64,000 bases of DNA, taken from NCBI RefSeq assembly GCF_003096555.1, contig NZ_QEKM01000001.1:1922001-1986000 (forward strand), given 5' to 3'. The notes below the pieces were generated by a model. That model was not told the DNA's origin. It was given only the letters and a program-made list of their open reading frames with translations, and made no database searches. Origin of the DNA: Simplicispira sp. 125. GTDB taxonomy: Bacteria > Pseudomonadota > Gammaproteobacteria > Burkholderiales > Burkholderiaceae_C. The position numbers and the translations under genes were made by a program. How positions within the stretch are numbered: position 1 is the stretch's first letter; every line of letters begins with the position of its first letter. This document shows positions 55,766 through 63,924 of this stretch, piece by piece.

Positions 55766-56665
55766 ATGACACACAAATTGACGCCCGGCACGGCGGCGCT
55801 GCTGGTGACTGCGCCTTTGCTGTGGGCCGGCAATGCCGTGGTGGGCCGCCTGGTGCACGACCTGGTTTCGCCGATCACACTCAACTTTTTGCGCTGGGCC
55901 CTGGCCTTTGCGTTGCTGCTGCCGCTGGCCCATGGCGTGCTGCGCCCGGACCACCCGGTGTGGGCGCACTGGCGGCGCTATGCCCTGTTGGGGCTGCTGG
56001 GTATTGGCCTGTACAACGCACTGCAGTACATGGCCTTGCAGACTTCGACGCCCATCAACGTCACCCTGGTGGGCTCCAGCATGCCGGTGTGGATGCTGGC
56101 GGTCGGCGCGGTGTTTTTTGGCGTTACCGTCACGCGCCGCCAACTGGCGGGCGCGGCCCTGTCCATGGCCGGCGTGCTGCTGGTGCTCAGCCGCGGCGAA
56201 TGGAGCCAGCTGCTGGCACTGCGCCTGGTGCCGGGCGACCTGTTCATGCTGCTGGCCACCATTTCATGGTCGTTTTACAGCTGGCTATTGGTGCGCACCA
56301 GCGAGCCCGCCAGTCTGCGCAACGACTGGGCCGGTTTTTTAATGGCACAGCTGGTTTTTGGCCTGGGTTGGTCGGGCGCTTTTGCCAGCGCCGAGTGGGC
56401 GACCGGCCACACGCAAATCACCTGGGGCTGGCCGCTGGCGGCAGCACTGGCCTTTATTGCCATCGGCCCGGCCGTGGTGGCCTACCGCTGCTGGGGCGTG
56501 GGCGTACAACGCGCCGGGCCGGCAGTGGCCGGTTTCTTCTCCAACCTCACGCCGCTGTTTGCCGCATTGATGTCGGTGGCCTTTCTGGGCGAGACACCGC
56601 GCCTGTACCACGCAGCCGCCTTTGCGTTCATCGTGGGCGGTATCGTGGTCTCATCACGCCGCTGA
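55766..56665 (+). CDS. EamA/DMT-family transporter
   Basis: 299 residues, ten hydrophobic segments in two EamA repeats. The N-terminal repeat starts 'TAALLVTAPLLWAGNAVVGRLV' and the second 'GDLFMLLATISWSFYSWLLVRT'; 'FFSNLTPLFAALMSVAFLGETPRLYHAAAFAFIVGGIVV' is the conserved last helix pair. Likely exports small metabolites such as amino acids. No neighbour indicates the substrate. Its last 12 bases overlap the end of the convergent GGDEF/EAL gene. Confidence 0.9.
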   Translation: MTHKLTPGTAALLVTAPLLWAGNAVVGRLVHDLVSPITLNFLRWALAFALLLPLAHGVLRPDHPVWAHWRRYALLGLLGIGLYNALQYMALQTSTPINVTLVGSSMPVWMLAVGAVFFGVTVTRRQLAGAALSMAGVLLVLSRGEWSQLLALRLVPGDLFMLLATISWSFYSWLLVRTSEPASLRNDWAGFLMAQLVFGLGWSGAFASAEWATGHTQITWGWPLAAALAFIAIGPAVVAYRCWGVGVQRAGPAVAGFFSNLTPLFAALMSVAFLGETPRLYHAAAFAFIVGGIVVSSRR

Positions 56666-59299
56666 GGCTTGTATCAGCGCGTTGAAAGCGTCCAGAGGCA
56701 CAGGCCTGCCCAGCAGATAGCCCTGGTAGAGATCGCAGCCCTGCCGGGCCAGGAAGTCCTTCTGCTCCTGTGTTTCCACCCCTTCGGCGATCACTTCCAG
56801 GTCCAGGTTGCGTCCCATGCCGATGATGGTTTGCACGATGACGTCGTCGGTTTCCCGCGTACCCAGGTTGCGCACGAAAGACTGGTCGATCTTGAGCTGG
56901 TGCAGCGGCAAACGAGTCAGGTAGGCCAGCGACGAATACCCGGTACCAAAATCGTCCACCGAAAAACGCACGCCCTTGGTACGCAACAAGTGCATCTTTT
57001 CGATGGCGTCGTCCACGTTGTCCAGCACCAGTGATTCGGTCAGCTCCAGCGTCAGCAAGTGCGCCTTGGCCCCTGTTTCCTGCAGGGCATCGGCCACCTG
57101 GCGAACAAAATCAGGGTGTCTGAACTGGCGGGCACTCACGTTCACAGACAGCTGCAGGTGAGCGCATTGCGGCACATCCTGCCACACCGCCATCTGCGCG
57201 CAGGCCGTGCGCAACACCCACAGGCCAATGTGCAGGATCAGGTCGCTTTCCTCGGCCACGGCGATGAACTGCCCCGGCGGCACCATGCCGCGCTGCGGAT
57301 GGTGCCAGCGCAGCAGCACTTCGGCACCCACAATGCGCCCGTCCAGCGTGAATTGAGGTTGGTAATGCACCGCAAACTGCCTTTTTTCGAGGGCGTCGTG
57401 CAAGTCGGCTTCCAGTTGCGCACGGTCGTTGATGGCCACCTGCATCCGGGGGTCGAAGAAACACAGGCCATTGCCGCGCCGTGCCTTGACCTGGTACATC
57501 GCGATATCGGCCTGCTTGAGCAGCTCCGTCGCCGTCTGCAGGGAGCCACCAAAAACCGTGGCGCCAATGCTGGCACGGCTCTGGTGTTCATGTCCTTGCA
57601 GCTGGTAGGGCTCGGACAGGCTGGCCAGAATTTTCTCGCCGATACGCTGGGCAAGCTGCGCGGCTTCTTCGGTGCGGATGGAAAGGTCGTTGAGCATCAC
57701 CACAAACTCATCGCCACCCAGTCGGGCCACCGTGTCGGCCACGCGCACGCAGGCGCGCAGGCGCTGCGCCACCTGGATCAGAAGCTCGTCACCCACTTCA
57801 TGGCCCATCGTGTCATTGAGCGCCTTGAACTGGTCCAGATCAAGAAACAGCAGCGCCCCCAGCTGGCCCGAGCGCTGCGCCAGCACCGACGCCTGGCCCA
57901 GGCGGTCAAGCAACAACCGCCGGTTGGGCAGGCCGGTCAGCGGATCGTAGAAGGCCAGGGTCTCGATTTCAGCCGTGGCACGGCGCAGATCGGTCACATC
58001 GTGGTAGGTGATGACCAACCCGCCCTCGGGGGTGGAACGCTCCAATATCTGAATATGGCGGCCATCGGGCGTGGTCTGCTCATGCCCCCCGGCAGCGCTA
58101 CGCTGGCGTGCCAGGCGCTGCTCCACCCACTGCTGCTGCTTTGCCTCGTCGGCCTGCGGCAGATGGTATTTGACGGTTTTTTCCAGCACCTTTCGAAATG
58201 GCAACTGCGGCGCCATCACACCCGCCAGCCAAGGATAGATCTCGGCGAAACGCCGATTCCAGTGCACCACCCGGCCGCGCTGATCGAGCAGGACAAAACC
58301 GCTCACCATCGACTCCAGCGCCTGATCGAGCATGGTCTTGGAATGGGCCATCGCCTGCCGCGCCATGGTGACGCTGTGAAAGAAAGCGACGGCCGCACCT
58401 GCAGCCAGCAACACCATCAGGCAGAACACCGCCGTGACGACAGCAATGGCATTGCGCTCTGCGCGCCAGTCCTCCAGAGCAACCTCCTCGGGCAGGCTCG
58501 CGGAGAGGCGCAGGTTTTGGTAGAGCAGCGGGCGCGAAACCACCAGTGCAGGCACGCCGCTCAGCCGCGCAGGAGCGCCCCAGGTGGCGCTTTCAGCGGG
58601 TGTGTTCAAGGGCTGAATCGGCCGCAACAGCGCTTGCTCACCCCAGTCGGGAATAGACAACAGCACGCTGCCATTGCTGCGCTCAAGCACCACCTCCAGC
58701 CCGGCACTGTCGGCACCCTGCATCAGCACCTGTGCCATTTTGGCGACCGGCACCTGCGCCACCACCACCAGCCGATGGCCGTTGGCCAGGACACTGGGCC
58801 GGGCAAAGTACAGAACGACCTGTGTGCTGTTGAAGCTCACGGTGGGCGCACTGACCAGCAGGCTGGGCGCCGAGGGCGACAGTGCCGCCTGCAAAAAATC
58901 GGGCGGCAGCTGCACGGCATTGCGTGCACTTGCGGCGTCGGAGGACGCCAGCACACGGCCTTCGCGGTCCAGCAGCGCCGTATGACTGACCAGCAGGTTA
59001 CCCCGCGTCACCGTGTCCAGCAGCTTGCCGGATACGCTGGTATCGACCCAGTCCACCATCGAGGCCGACAGGCCGAGCAGGTCGTCCGAACCCGACAGCA
59101 AAAGATCAATCGTGAGAAAGCTGTTGTTGAGGGCGGCCTCCGCACCCGACACGAAGCGCGTGACCTGTTCCACACGGTTTTCCAATGCCGTCTGCCGGGT
59201 CGTCCAGGCCAGCATGCCTGCCGTGAACAGCAATCCCACCAGAAAAAGCGAAGCCAGCGCCCAAACCGTGATTTTGATCCGCGAGGAAGTCCACGCCAT
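56654..59299 (-). CDS. Membrane GGDEF/EAL protein with PAS domain
   Basis: 881 residues from ATG 59299. TM1 (~10-30), periplasmic sensor (~30-285), TM2 (~290-315), PAS (~330-430), GGDEF (~455-615), EAL (~630-880). The cyclase site is intact ('ARLGGDEFVVM', ~526-531) and the I-site RxxD is RVAD five residues before it. The EAL domain keeps its catalytic set: 'GAEVLLRW' (EVL variant), 'SVNVSARQF', 'ELTES', 'VDDFGTGYSSL', 'LKIDQSF', 'AEGVET', 'QGYLLGRP'. Both activities are plausible. Its start overlaps the stop of a TRAP-type binding protein (ATGA). Confidence 0.92.
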   Translation of the reverse strand: MAWTSSRIKITVWALASLFLVGLLFTAGMLAWTTRQTALENRVEQVTRFVSGAEAALNNSFLTIDLLLSGSDDLLGLSASMVDWVDTSVSGKLLDTVTRGNLLVSHTALLDREGRVLASSDAASARNAVQLPPDFLQAALSPSAPSLLVSAPTVSFNSTQVVLYFARPSVLANGHRLVVVAQVPVAKMAQVLMQGADSAGLEVVLERSNGSVLLSIPDWGEQALLRPIQPLNTPAESATWGAPARLSGVPALVVSRPLLYQNLRLSASLPEEVALEDWRAERNAIAVVTAVFCLMVLLAAGAAVAFFHSVTMARQAMAHSKTMLDQALESMVSGFVLLDQRGRVVHWNRRFAEIYPWLAGVMAPQLPFRKVLEKTVKYHLPQADEAKQQQWVEQRLARQRSAAGGHEQTTPDGRHIQILERSTPEGGLVITYHDVTDLRRATAEIETLAFYDPLTGLPNRRLLLDRLGQASVLAQRSGQLGALLFLDLDQFKALNDTMGHEVGDELLIQVAQRLRACVRVADTVARLGGDEFVVMLNDLSIRTEEAAQLAQRIGEKILASLSEPYQLQGHEHQSRASIGATVFGGSLQTATELLKQADIAMYQVKARRGNGLCFFDPRMQVAINDRAQLEADLHDALEKRQFAVHYQPQFTLDGRIVGAEVLLRWHHPQRGMVPPGQFIAVAEESDLILHIGLWVLRTACAQMAVWQDVPQCAHLQLSVNVSARQFRHPDFVRQVADALQETGAKAHLLTLELTESLVLDNVDDAIEKMHLLRTKGVRFSVDDFGTGYSSLAYLTRLPLHQLKIDQSFVRNLGTRETDDVIVQTIIGMGRNLDLEVIAEGVETQEQKDFLARQGCDLYQGYLLGRPVPLDAFNALIQASAA

Positions 59300-60396
59300 C
59301 AGGGCACTTTCGGCAAGGTCAGCCCGCGTGCGGCGCCGATGGTCTGATTCCAGAGGTCGGCGCATTGCGGGCCGCAGCGCTGGAGCCAACGGGGCAGCAC
59401 GGTGGTCTTGAAAATTTCCTGGCGCCGCGCCTCATCCTGGGCCGAGGGCACCACCACCTGCATGCGCCCCTTGCGGCCCACAGTGCACCCGGATGCCCCG
59501 CTGTTGCAGGCCAGACCCTGGGCGGTATCGCGTTCGGACTCCGCCCAGATGGAGGATTCCAGCCGGGGCAGCTCTTGGCGCAGCAAGGCGCGCAAATCTG
59601 CAGGCAGGGCATCCCAAGCGGCCTTGTTGGCGCCGAACAGGGCCAAGCCCCAGGTCAGTGGCATGGCGTAGAGATGGCTGGTCACCGCATGCAGGCCCAT
59701 GGTGTTGCCCGACATGGTGCCCGTAATGGCGCAATCAACACTGCCTGACTCGACGCCCGGCACGATGCGCGCAAACGCCATGTGCACCGGCGCGGCGCCC
59801 AGGGCTTCGACAAAATCAGCCTGCCCGGCCGACGACACGCGCACCCGCCGACCCGCCAGATCCACCAGCGCAGCCACGGGCTTGCGGCAGAAAACGACCT
59901 GCGCGGGATAGACATACATGGCGAGCAATTCCACGCCGTGCGTCTCGCGCAGTTTCTTTGTCAGCACGGGGCGAAAAGCCGCGACGCTGGCCTTGAGGCT
60001 GGCCATGTCCGGGTTCAGCCCCGCCAAATCAGGCGCTGTGTATTCCGGGGCCACGGCCGTGAGGGCGCTGAGCAGCACAGTGCCAAACGGCACTACGCCG
60101 CGCTGCAAAAACGACAGCATTTCATCGCCCGGCACACCCGCACGGTCAAACGGCACGATCTCGGCACTGAAGCGCCCCCGGCTGAGTTTGGCCAGCTCGC
60201 GGTTCCAAAAAGGCTCCTCCCAATGGGTGTACTGGTTAATGCTGGCCAACCCGCCCACGACACGAAGGTGGCGCACGGCATTGCCTTCCTGGGCCTGCGC
60301 AGGCGCACAACCCAAGGCCAGAGCCATGCACGCACACACCACCGCCCAGGCGCGCGCAAGCAACCTGGTTCGGAGAGAACGCGGTGAACAGTGCAT
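59299..60396 (-). CDS. TRAP-type (DctP-like) periplasmic binding protein without transporter subunits
   Basis: 365 residues from ATG 60396. A signal peptide ends at 'APAQAQ' (~39). DctP-like binding fold: 'RGRFSAEIVPFDRAGVPGDEMLSFLQRGVVPFGTV' is a typical early segment, then 'LAGRRVRVSSAGQADFVEALGAAPVHMAFARIVPGVESGSVDCAITGTMSGN' is the hallmark TRAP-SBP stretch with the ligand Arg region. A short Cys-rich piece near the C-terminus ('ACNSGASGCTV', 'RCGPQCADLW') is unusual. No dctQ/dctM genes are next to it; instead it is translationally coupled to a c-di-GMP enzyme. Confidence 0.88.
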   Translation of the reverse strand: MHCSPRSLRTRLLARAWAVVCACMALALGCAPAQAQEGNAVRHLRVVGGLASINQYTHWEEPFWNRELAKLSRGRFSAEIVPFDRAGVPGDEMLSFLQRGVVPFGTVLLSALTAVAPEYTAPDLAGLNPDMASLKASVAAFRPVLTKKLRETHGVELLAMYVYPAQVVFCRKPVAALVDLAGRRVRVSSAGQADFVEALGAAPVHMAFARIVPGVESGSVDCAITGTMSGNTMGLHAVTSHLYAMPLTWGLALFGANKAAWDALPADLRALLRQELPRLESSIWAESERDTAQGLACNSGASGCTVGRKGRMQVVVPSAQDEARRQEIFKTTVLPRWLQRCGPQCADLWNQTIGAARGLTLPKVP

Positions 60397-60509
60397 GGCG
60401 ATACAAAAACCCCCTCGGCAATAGATTGATCTGATTGTGTGCGACGACTGGCGGGTCGCGCCACTCCCTACAAAAACCAAACCCAGGGTTTACCCTTGGA
60501 AAATCATGC

Positions 60510-61340
60510 TCAGAACGCTCCAGGGTAGGCGCCCCCGTCGGCCAGCAGGTTTTGTCCAGTGACATACCCGGCATGCACGCTGCACAGAAAAGCGCAGAGT
60601 GCGCCGAACTCCCGGGCTGAGCCAAAGCGCCCCGCCGGAATGCTGGCCTGGTGCGCCGAGCGCACCTCTTCCAGCGTGCGCCCGCTGCGCGCCGCAGCAC
60701 CGCCCAGGGTGGCGGTCAGGCGATCGGTATCGAACTTGCCGGGCAACAGGTTGTTGATGGTGACCCCCCGGGCGGCAATGCTGCTGCGAGCCACCCCGGC
60801 CACAAAACCCGTAAGGCCGCTGCGCGCACCATTAGACAGGCCCAGAATGTCGATGGGCGCCTTCACCGCGCTGGACGTGATGTTCACGATGCGGCCAAAA
60901 CCGCGCTCGGCCATGCCATCGACCGTGGCACGGATCAGCTCGATGGGCGTCAGCATATTGGCGTCCACGGCCTTGATCCAGGCTTCGCGGTCCCAATCGC
61001 GAAAATCGCCGGGCGGCGGCCCGCCGGCATTGGTGACCACGATGTCGAAACCATGTCCTGGCCCGCCGGGCACGCTGAACACCGCCGCCCGCCCCTCGGG
61101 GGTCGTGATGTCCGCAGCCACCGTCAGCACCTGGGGTTTAATGCCTTTTTGGCCGTTAACGCTTTCCCACTGTGCGCCAATAGCTCTCAAATCAATAGCA
61201 GAAGATTGCAGCGCCTCGGGCTGGCGTGCATTGATGACCACGTGCGCCCCTTCCGCGGCCAGCGCCTGGGCACAGCCCAGCCCCAAACCCTTGCTCGCGC
61301 CGCATACCAGCGCCCATTTGCCCGCCAAGCCCAAATCCAT
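60510..61340 (-). CDS. Atypical SDR-family oxidoreductase with in-frame repeat
   Basis: 276 residues. Cofactor loop 'ALVCGASKGLGLGCAQALAAEG', 'VTNAGGPPPGDF' (NAG motif), and 'IVNITSSAVKAPIDILGLSNGARSGLTGFVAGVAR', where the YxxxK tyrosine is absent (S-N-G-A-R). This subgroup is known in beta- and gammaproteobacteria and may act as a binding or atypical dehydrogenase. Residues ~47-66 are encoded by a copy of the dispersed repeat. The C-terminus 'GYVTGQNLLADGGAYPGAF' is normal. Confidence 0.82.
   Translation of the reverse strand: MDLGLAGKWALVCGASKGLGLGCAQALAAEGAHVVINARQPEALQSSAIDLRAIGAQWESVNGQKGIKPQVLTVAADITTPEGRAAVFSVPGGPGHGFDIVVTNAGGPPPGDFRDWDREAWIKAVDANMLTPIELIRATVDGMAERGFGRIVNITSSAVKAPIDILGLSNGARSGLTGFVAGVARSSIAARGVTINNLLPGKFDTDRLTATLGGAAARSGRTLEEVRSAHQASIPAGRFGSAREFGALCAFLCSVHAGYVTGQNLLADGGAYPGAF
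61143..61200 (-). repeat. Dispersed hairpin repeat, copy 14 (in frame inside an SDR gene)
   Basis: Minus-strand 'TGCTATTGATTTGAGAGCTA', TTGGCGCAC, loop, GGAAAGCGTTAACGGCC and AAAAAGGC. The frame of the gene is kept. It sits in the loop after the cofactor-binding Arg, where SDRs vary. Confidence 0.85.
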
Positions 61341-61412
61341 AACAATCCCCGTCTACTCGCTGCAGCACAACGTCAGCGCGATCCCATCATAAATAAATAT
61401 ATGGAGAAGCCC

Positions 61413-61997
61413 ATGAACTCCTGGTTGCACCACGGCAGCCTGGCTGCCGCCCTGGCGCTGGCGCTACTGGCTGCGCCCGCGCTGGCCCAGCAAGACGCCG
61501 CCATCCTCAAACGCGCCACGGATCTGCGCGAAGGCCCCGCACCAACCTCCGCCAGCCTGGGCGCCTTGGCGGCCGACAGCAGCGTTGCGCGCACTGGCGA
61601 ACGCAAAGGTTCATGGGTAAAAGTGCGCACCCCACAGGGCGCAGCCGGGTGGGTGCACATGTTCGACCTGGGCGCGCAAGCGGGCGCAGCCCCCGCCAGT
61701 GGCGGCGCCACCAGCGGCCTGCGCAGCCTGGGCGGCCTGTTTGGCGGCAGCGGCAGCACCACGACGGCCACCTCCACCGTGGGCATCCGCGGTCTGGGTG
61801 CCGAGGACATTGCCAACGCCCAGCCCAACGCGGCGGCTGTGAAGGACGCCGAGAAATTGCGCGTCAGCTCCGAGCAGGCCCAGCGCTTTGCCAGCGCTTC
61901 GGCCTTGCGCGCGCAGCGGGTCGAACCCCTGCCAGAGCCGCCCCGCCCTGCTGCGGGCGGCAGCCAGTTCACGCCGGACAACATGAGCCCCAATTGA
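61413..61997 (+). CDS. Exported SH3-like-domain protein
   Basis: 194 residues from ATG 61413 (GGAG in the Shine-Dalgarno position; ATG 61401 adds four residues). Signal peptide 1-25 ('LAAALALALLAAPALAQ'). A bacterial SH3-type domain (~27-85, 'ATDLREGPAPTSASLGALAADSSVARTGERKGSWVKVRTPQGAAGWVHMFDL') is followed by a Gly/Ser-rich linker and a helical 'IRGLGAEDIANAQPNAAAVKDAEKLRVSSEQAQRFASASAL'. It lies 11 bases before an M48 peptidase gene, suggesting a periplasmic pair. Confidence 0.82.
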   Translation: MNSWLHHGSLAAALALALLAAPALAQQDAAILKRATDLREGPAPTSASLGALAADSSVARTGERKGSWVKVRTPQGAAGWVHMFDLGAQAGAAPASGGATSGLRSLGGLFGGSGSTTTATSTVGIRGLGAEDIANAQPNAAAVKDAEKLRVSSEQAQRFASASALRAQRVEPLPEPPRPAAGGSQFTPDNMSPN

Positions 61998-62008
61998 AGA
62001 GAGACACC

Positions 62009-62965
62009 ATGCGTATCAAAACCCTGTTCTCTCGCACCGGCCTCGCGGCGGCTGCCACCTGCCTGGCCCTGGCAGCGGCCCCTGTCCATGCCCAAGGCAT
62101 GATGAACCTGCTCAATTCGCTGGGTGGCTCCGGCAGCTCGGGCTCCGGTGCTGCGGGTCTGCTGGGCGCTGTGATCGGCACCCCGGCGGGCAACAGCGGC
62201 CAGGGCGACGACCTCATCAGCCTGCTCTCGGGCTCGGTGGACAACATCGACGAACCCCGCGAAATCGAAATCGGCCGCCAGCTCGCCGCCGTCCTGCTGG
62301 GCAGCAAGCCCCTGCACCCCGACATGCAGCTGCAGCGCTATGTGAACCAGCTCGGCCGCTGGATCAGCCTGCAGTCCGAACGGCCCCATCTGCCCTGGAC
62401 CTTCGTCGTGCTCAACGACAACGGCTACAACGCCTTTGCCGCCCCTGGCGGCTATGTGTTCGTGACCAAGGGGCTGATCGACCGCTGCGCCGACGAGGCC
62501 GAGCTGGCCGGCATCCTGGCGCACGAGATCACCCACGTGACGGCCAAGCACCACCTGCACGCCATGCGCAAGTCGGCCCAGTCAGGGCTGCTGACGCAAC
62601 TGGTGGCCTCGCAAATCAAGACCAACGCCGTGGGCAACCTGGTGGCCTCACAGCTGCTGGCACTGGGCCGCAACCTGTATTCCCGCGGCCTGGACCAGAC
62701 CGATGAGTTCGACTCGGACCGCAATGGCGTCGCCCTGGCGGCCCGTGCCGGGTTCGACCCCTTCGGCCTGGTAGCGGTGCTGCAGCAGTTGCGCACGGCC
62801 ACGCCGGACAACCCCATGTTCACCCTGGCCCTGTCCACCCACCCCCCAGCACAGACGCGCCTGGACCAGCTGGAACAAGCCATGGGCCAGCGGCTCGATG
62901 GCTTTGCGGGCGCCCCGACGGTCACGGTGGCACAGCGCCTGGGCGGCGGTACACGCAAAAAGTAA
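62009..62965 (+). CDS. Exported M48-family zinc metallopeptidase (BepA/LoiP-like)
   Basis: 318 residues. Signal peptide (~1-29, 'LALAAAPVHAQ'). HExxH is 'GILAHEITHVTAKH' (H172, E173, H176), with a downstream Glu/Asp region 'TDEFDSDRNGVALAARAGFDPFGLV' as third ligand and the family's Arg/Asp. 'NAFAAPGGYVFVTKGLI' is the typical upstream motif. It resembles periplasmic LPS/outer-membrane quality-control M48 proteases (BepA, LoiP, YcaL) without a TPR domain. It is co-transcribed with the SH3-domain protein. Confidence 0.9.
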   Translation: MRIKTLFSRTGLAAAATCLALAAAPVHAQGMMNLLNSLGGSGSSGSGAAGLLGAVIGTPAGNSGQGDDLISLLSGSVDNIDEPREIEIGRQLAAVLLGSKPLHPDMQLQRYVNQLGRWISLQSERPHLPWTFVVLNDNGYNAFAAPGGYVFVTKGLIDRCADEAELAGILAHEITHVTAKHHLHAMRKSAQSGLLTQLVASQIKTNAVGNLVASQLLALGRNLYSRGLDQTDEFDSDRNGVALAARAGFDPFGLVAVLQQLRTATPDNPMFTLALSTHPPAQTRLDQLEQAMGQRLDGFAGAPTVTVAQRLGGGTRKK

Positions 62966-62972
62966 GCCGTGG

Positions 62973-63896
62973 CTACCGTACCCGCGCCGGGCGGGTAAAG
63001 ACAAAAATCCCGGCGATCACCAGCACCGTGCCCGCAGCCACCCAGGGGGTAAAGGGCTCGCCCAGCAGCCACACCCCCATCAAAATGGTGGACATGGGCC
63101 CGACCATCCCGGCCTGAGAGGCTGCGCTGGCGCCAATGCGCTCGATGGCCATCATCACCATGAGTACGGGCGCGGCGGTACACAGCAGGGCGTTGAGCAC
63201 CGACAACCACACCACCTCAGGCGCCACCAGCGCCGCCGACAGCGGCCGCAGCAGGGCAAACTGCAGCAGGCACAGCACACAGGCCACACTGGTGGCCAGC
63301 CCCACCAGGCGCAGCGAACCCAGGCGCTTGACCATCTCGCCGCTGTAGACCAGGTAGATGGCATAGCTGACAGCGCTGCCCAGCACCAGCGCCGTGCCCC
63401 AGGCCGTGTGCGTGCCCTGCAGGTGCACCTCCTGGCCAAACACCAGCACCACGCCGCAATAGCTGATGAGCATGCCCAGCGCCTGCCCCCAGCGGATGCC
63501 GCGCCCATACACGGCCCAGCCCAGTACCAGGACGATGGTGGGGTTGAGGTAAAGAATCAGCCGCTCCAGGCTGGCGCTGATGTAGGCGAGCCCGGCAAAG
63601 TCGAGAAAACTGGCCAGGTAGTAGCCCGAAAACCCCAGCCCCAGCACGCCCCAGCGGTCCCGGGGTTCCAGCGGCGGCTGGCCCCGGCTCGCCCACCAGG
63701 CCATGGCCGCAAAAATGGGCAAGGCAAACAGCATGCGGTACATCAGTAGCGTGACGGCATCCACCCCATAGCGGTAGGCCAGCTTGACGATGATGGCTTT
63801 GCCGCTGAAGGCAATGGCGCCCAACAGGGCCAGCACCAAACCGGATGCTCTTTTTTTGCTAGCTACCAGCGCTTGCTGCGATTGCGTTAGAGGCAC
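62973..63896 (-). CDS. EamA/DMT-family transporter, start inside a dispersed repeat
   Basis: About 307 residues from GTG 63896. Ten hydrophobic segments: 'GLVLALLGAIAFSGKAIIVKLAYRYGVDA' is the first EamA repeat, 'TALVLGSAVSYAIYLVYSGEMVKRLG' the second, and 'ASQAGMVGPMSTILMGVWLLGEPFTPWVAAGTVLVIAGIFV' the conserved end. The first ~16 residues ('MPLTQSQQALVASKKR') come from a copy of the dispersed repeat, so either the start is there or a later TTG/GTG at the first membrane helix (~residue 19-20) is the true one. Substrate unknown. Confidence 0.85.
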   Translation of the reverse strand: MPLTQSQQALVASKKRASGLVLALLGAIAFSGKAIIVKLAYRYGVDAVTLLMYRMLFALPIFAAMAWWASRGQPPLEPRDRWGVLGLGFSGYYLASFLDFAGLAYISASLERLILYLNPTIVLVLGWAVYGRGIRWGQALGMLISYCGVVLVFGQEVHLQGTHTAWGTALVLGSAVSYAIYLVYSGEMVKRLGSLRLVGLATSVACVLCLLQFALLRPLSAALVAPEVVWLSVLNALLCTAAPVLMVMMAIERIGASAASQAGMVGPMSTILMGVWLLGEPFTPWVAAGTVLVIAGIFVFTRPARVR

Positions 63897-63902
63897 TTTT
63901 TA
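63850..63902 (+). repeat. Dispersed hairpin repeat, copy 15 (overlaps the 5' end of an EamA gene)
   Basis: 'TTTTTTTGCTAGCTACCAGC', GCTTGCTGCGATTGCGTTAG, AGGCACTTTTTATTC. The stems are CAGCGCTT and GCGTTAG, imperfect. The minus-strand gene's first codons run through it in reverse orientation. Confidence 0.82.
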
Positions 63903-63924
63903 TTCAAATCTCTGTAAATCGAAC

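Noticed and set aside
57059..59347. 762-residue open frame on the plus strand across the GGDEF/EAL gene
   Set aside because: The GGDEF and EAL motifs are on the minus strand; the plus-strand product is Gln/His/Arg-rich and compositionally random.
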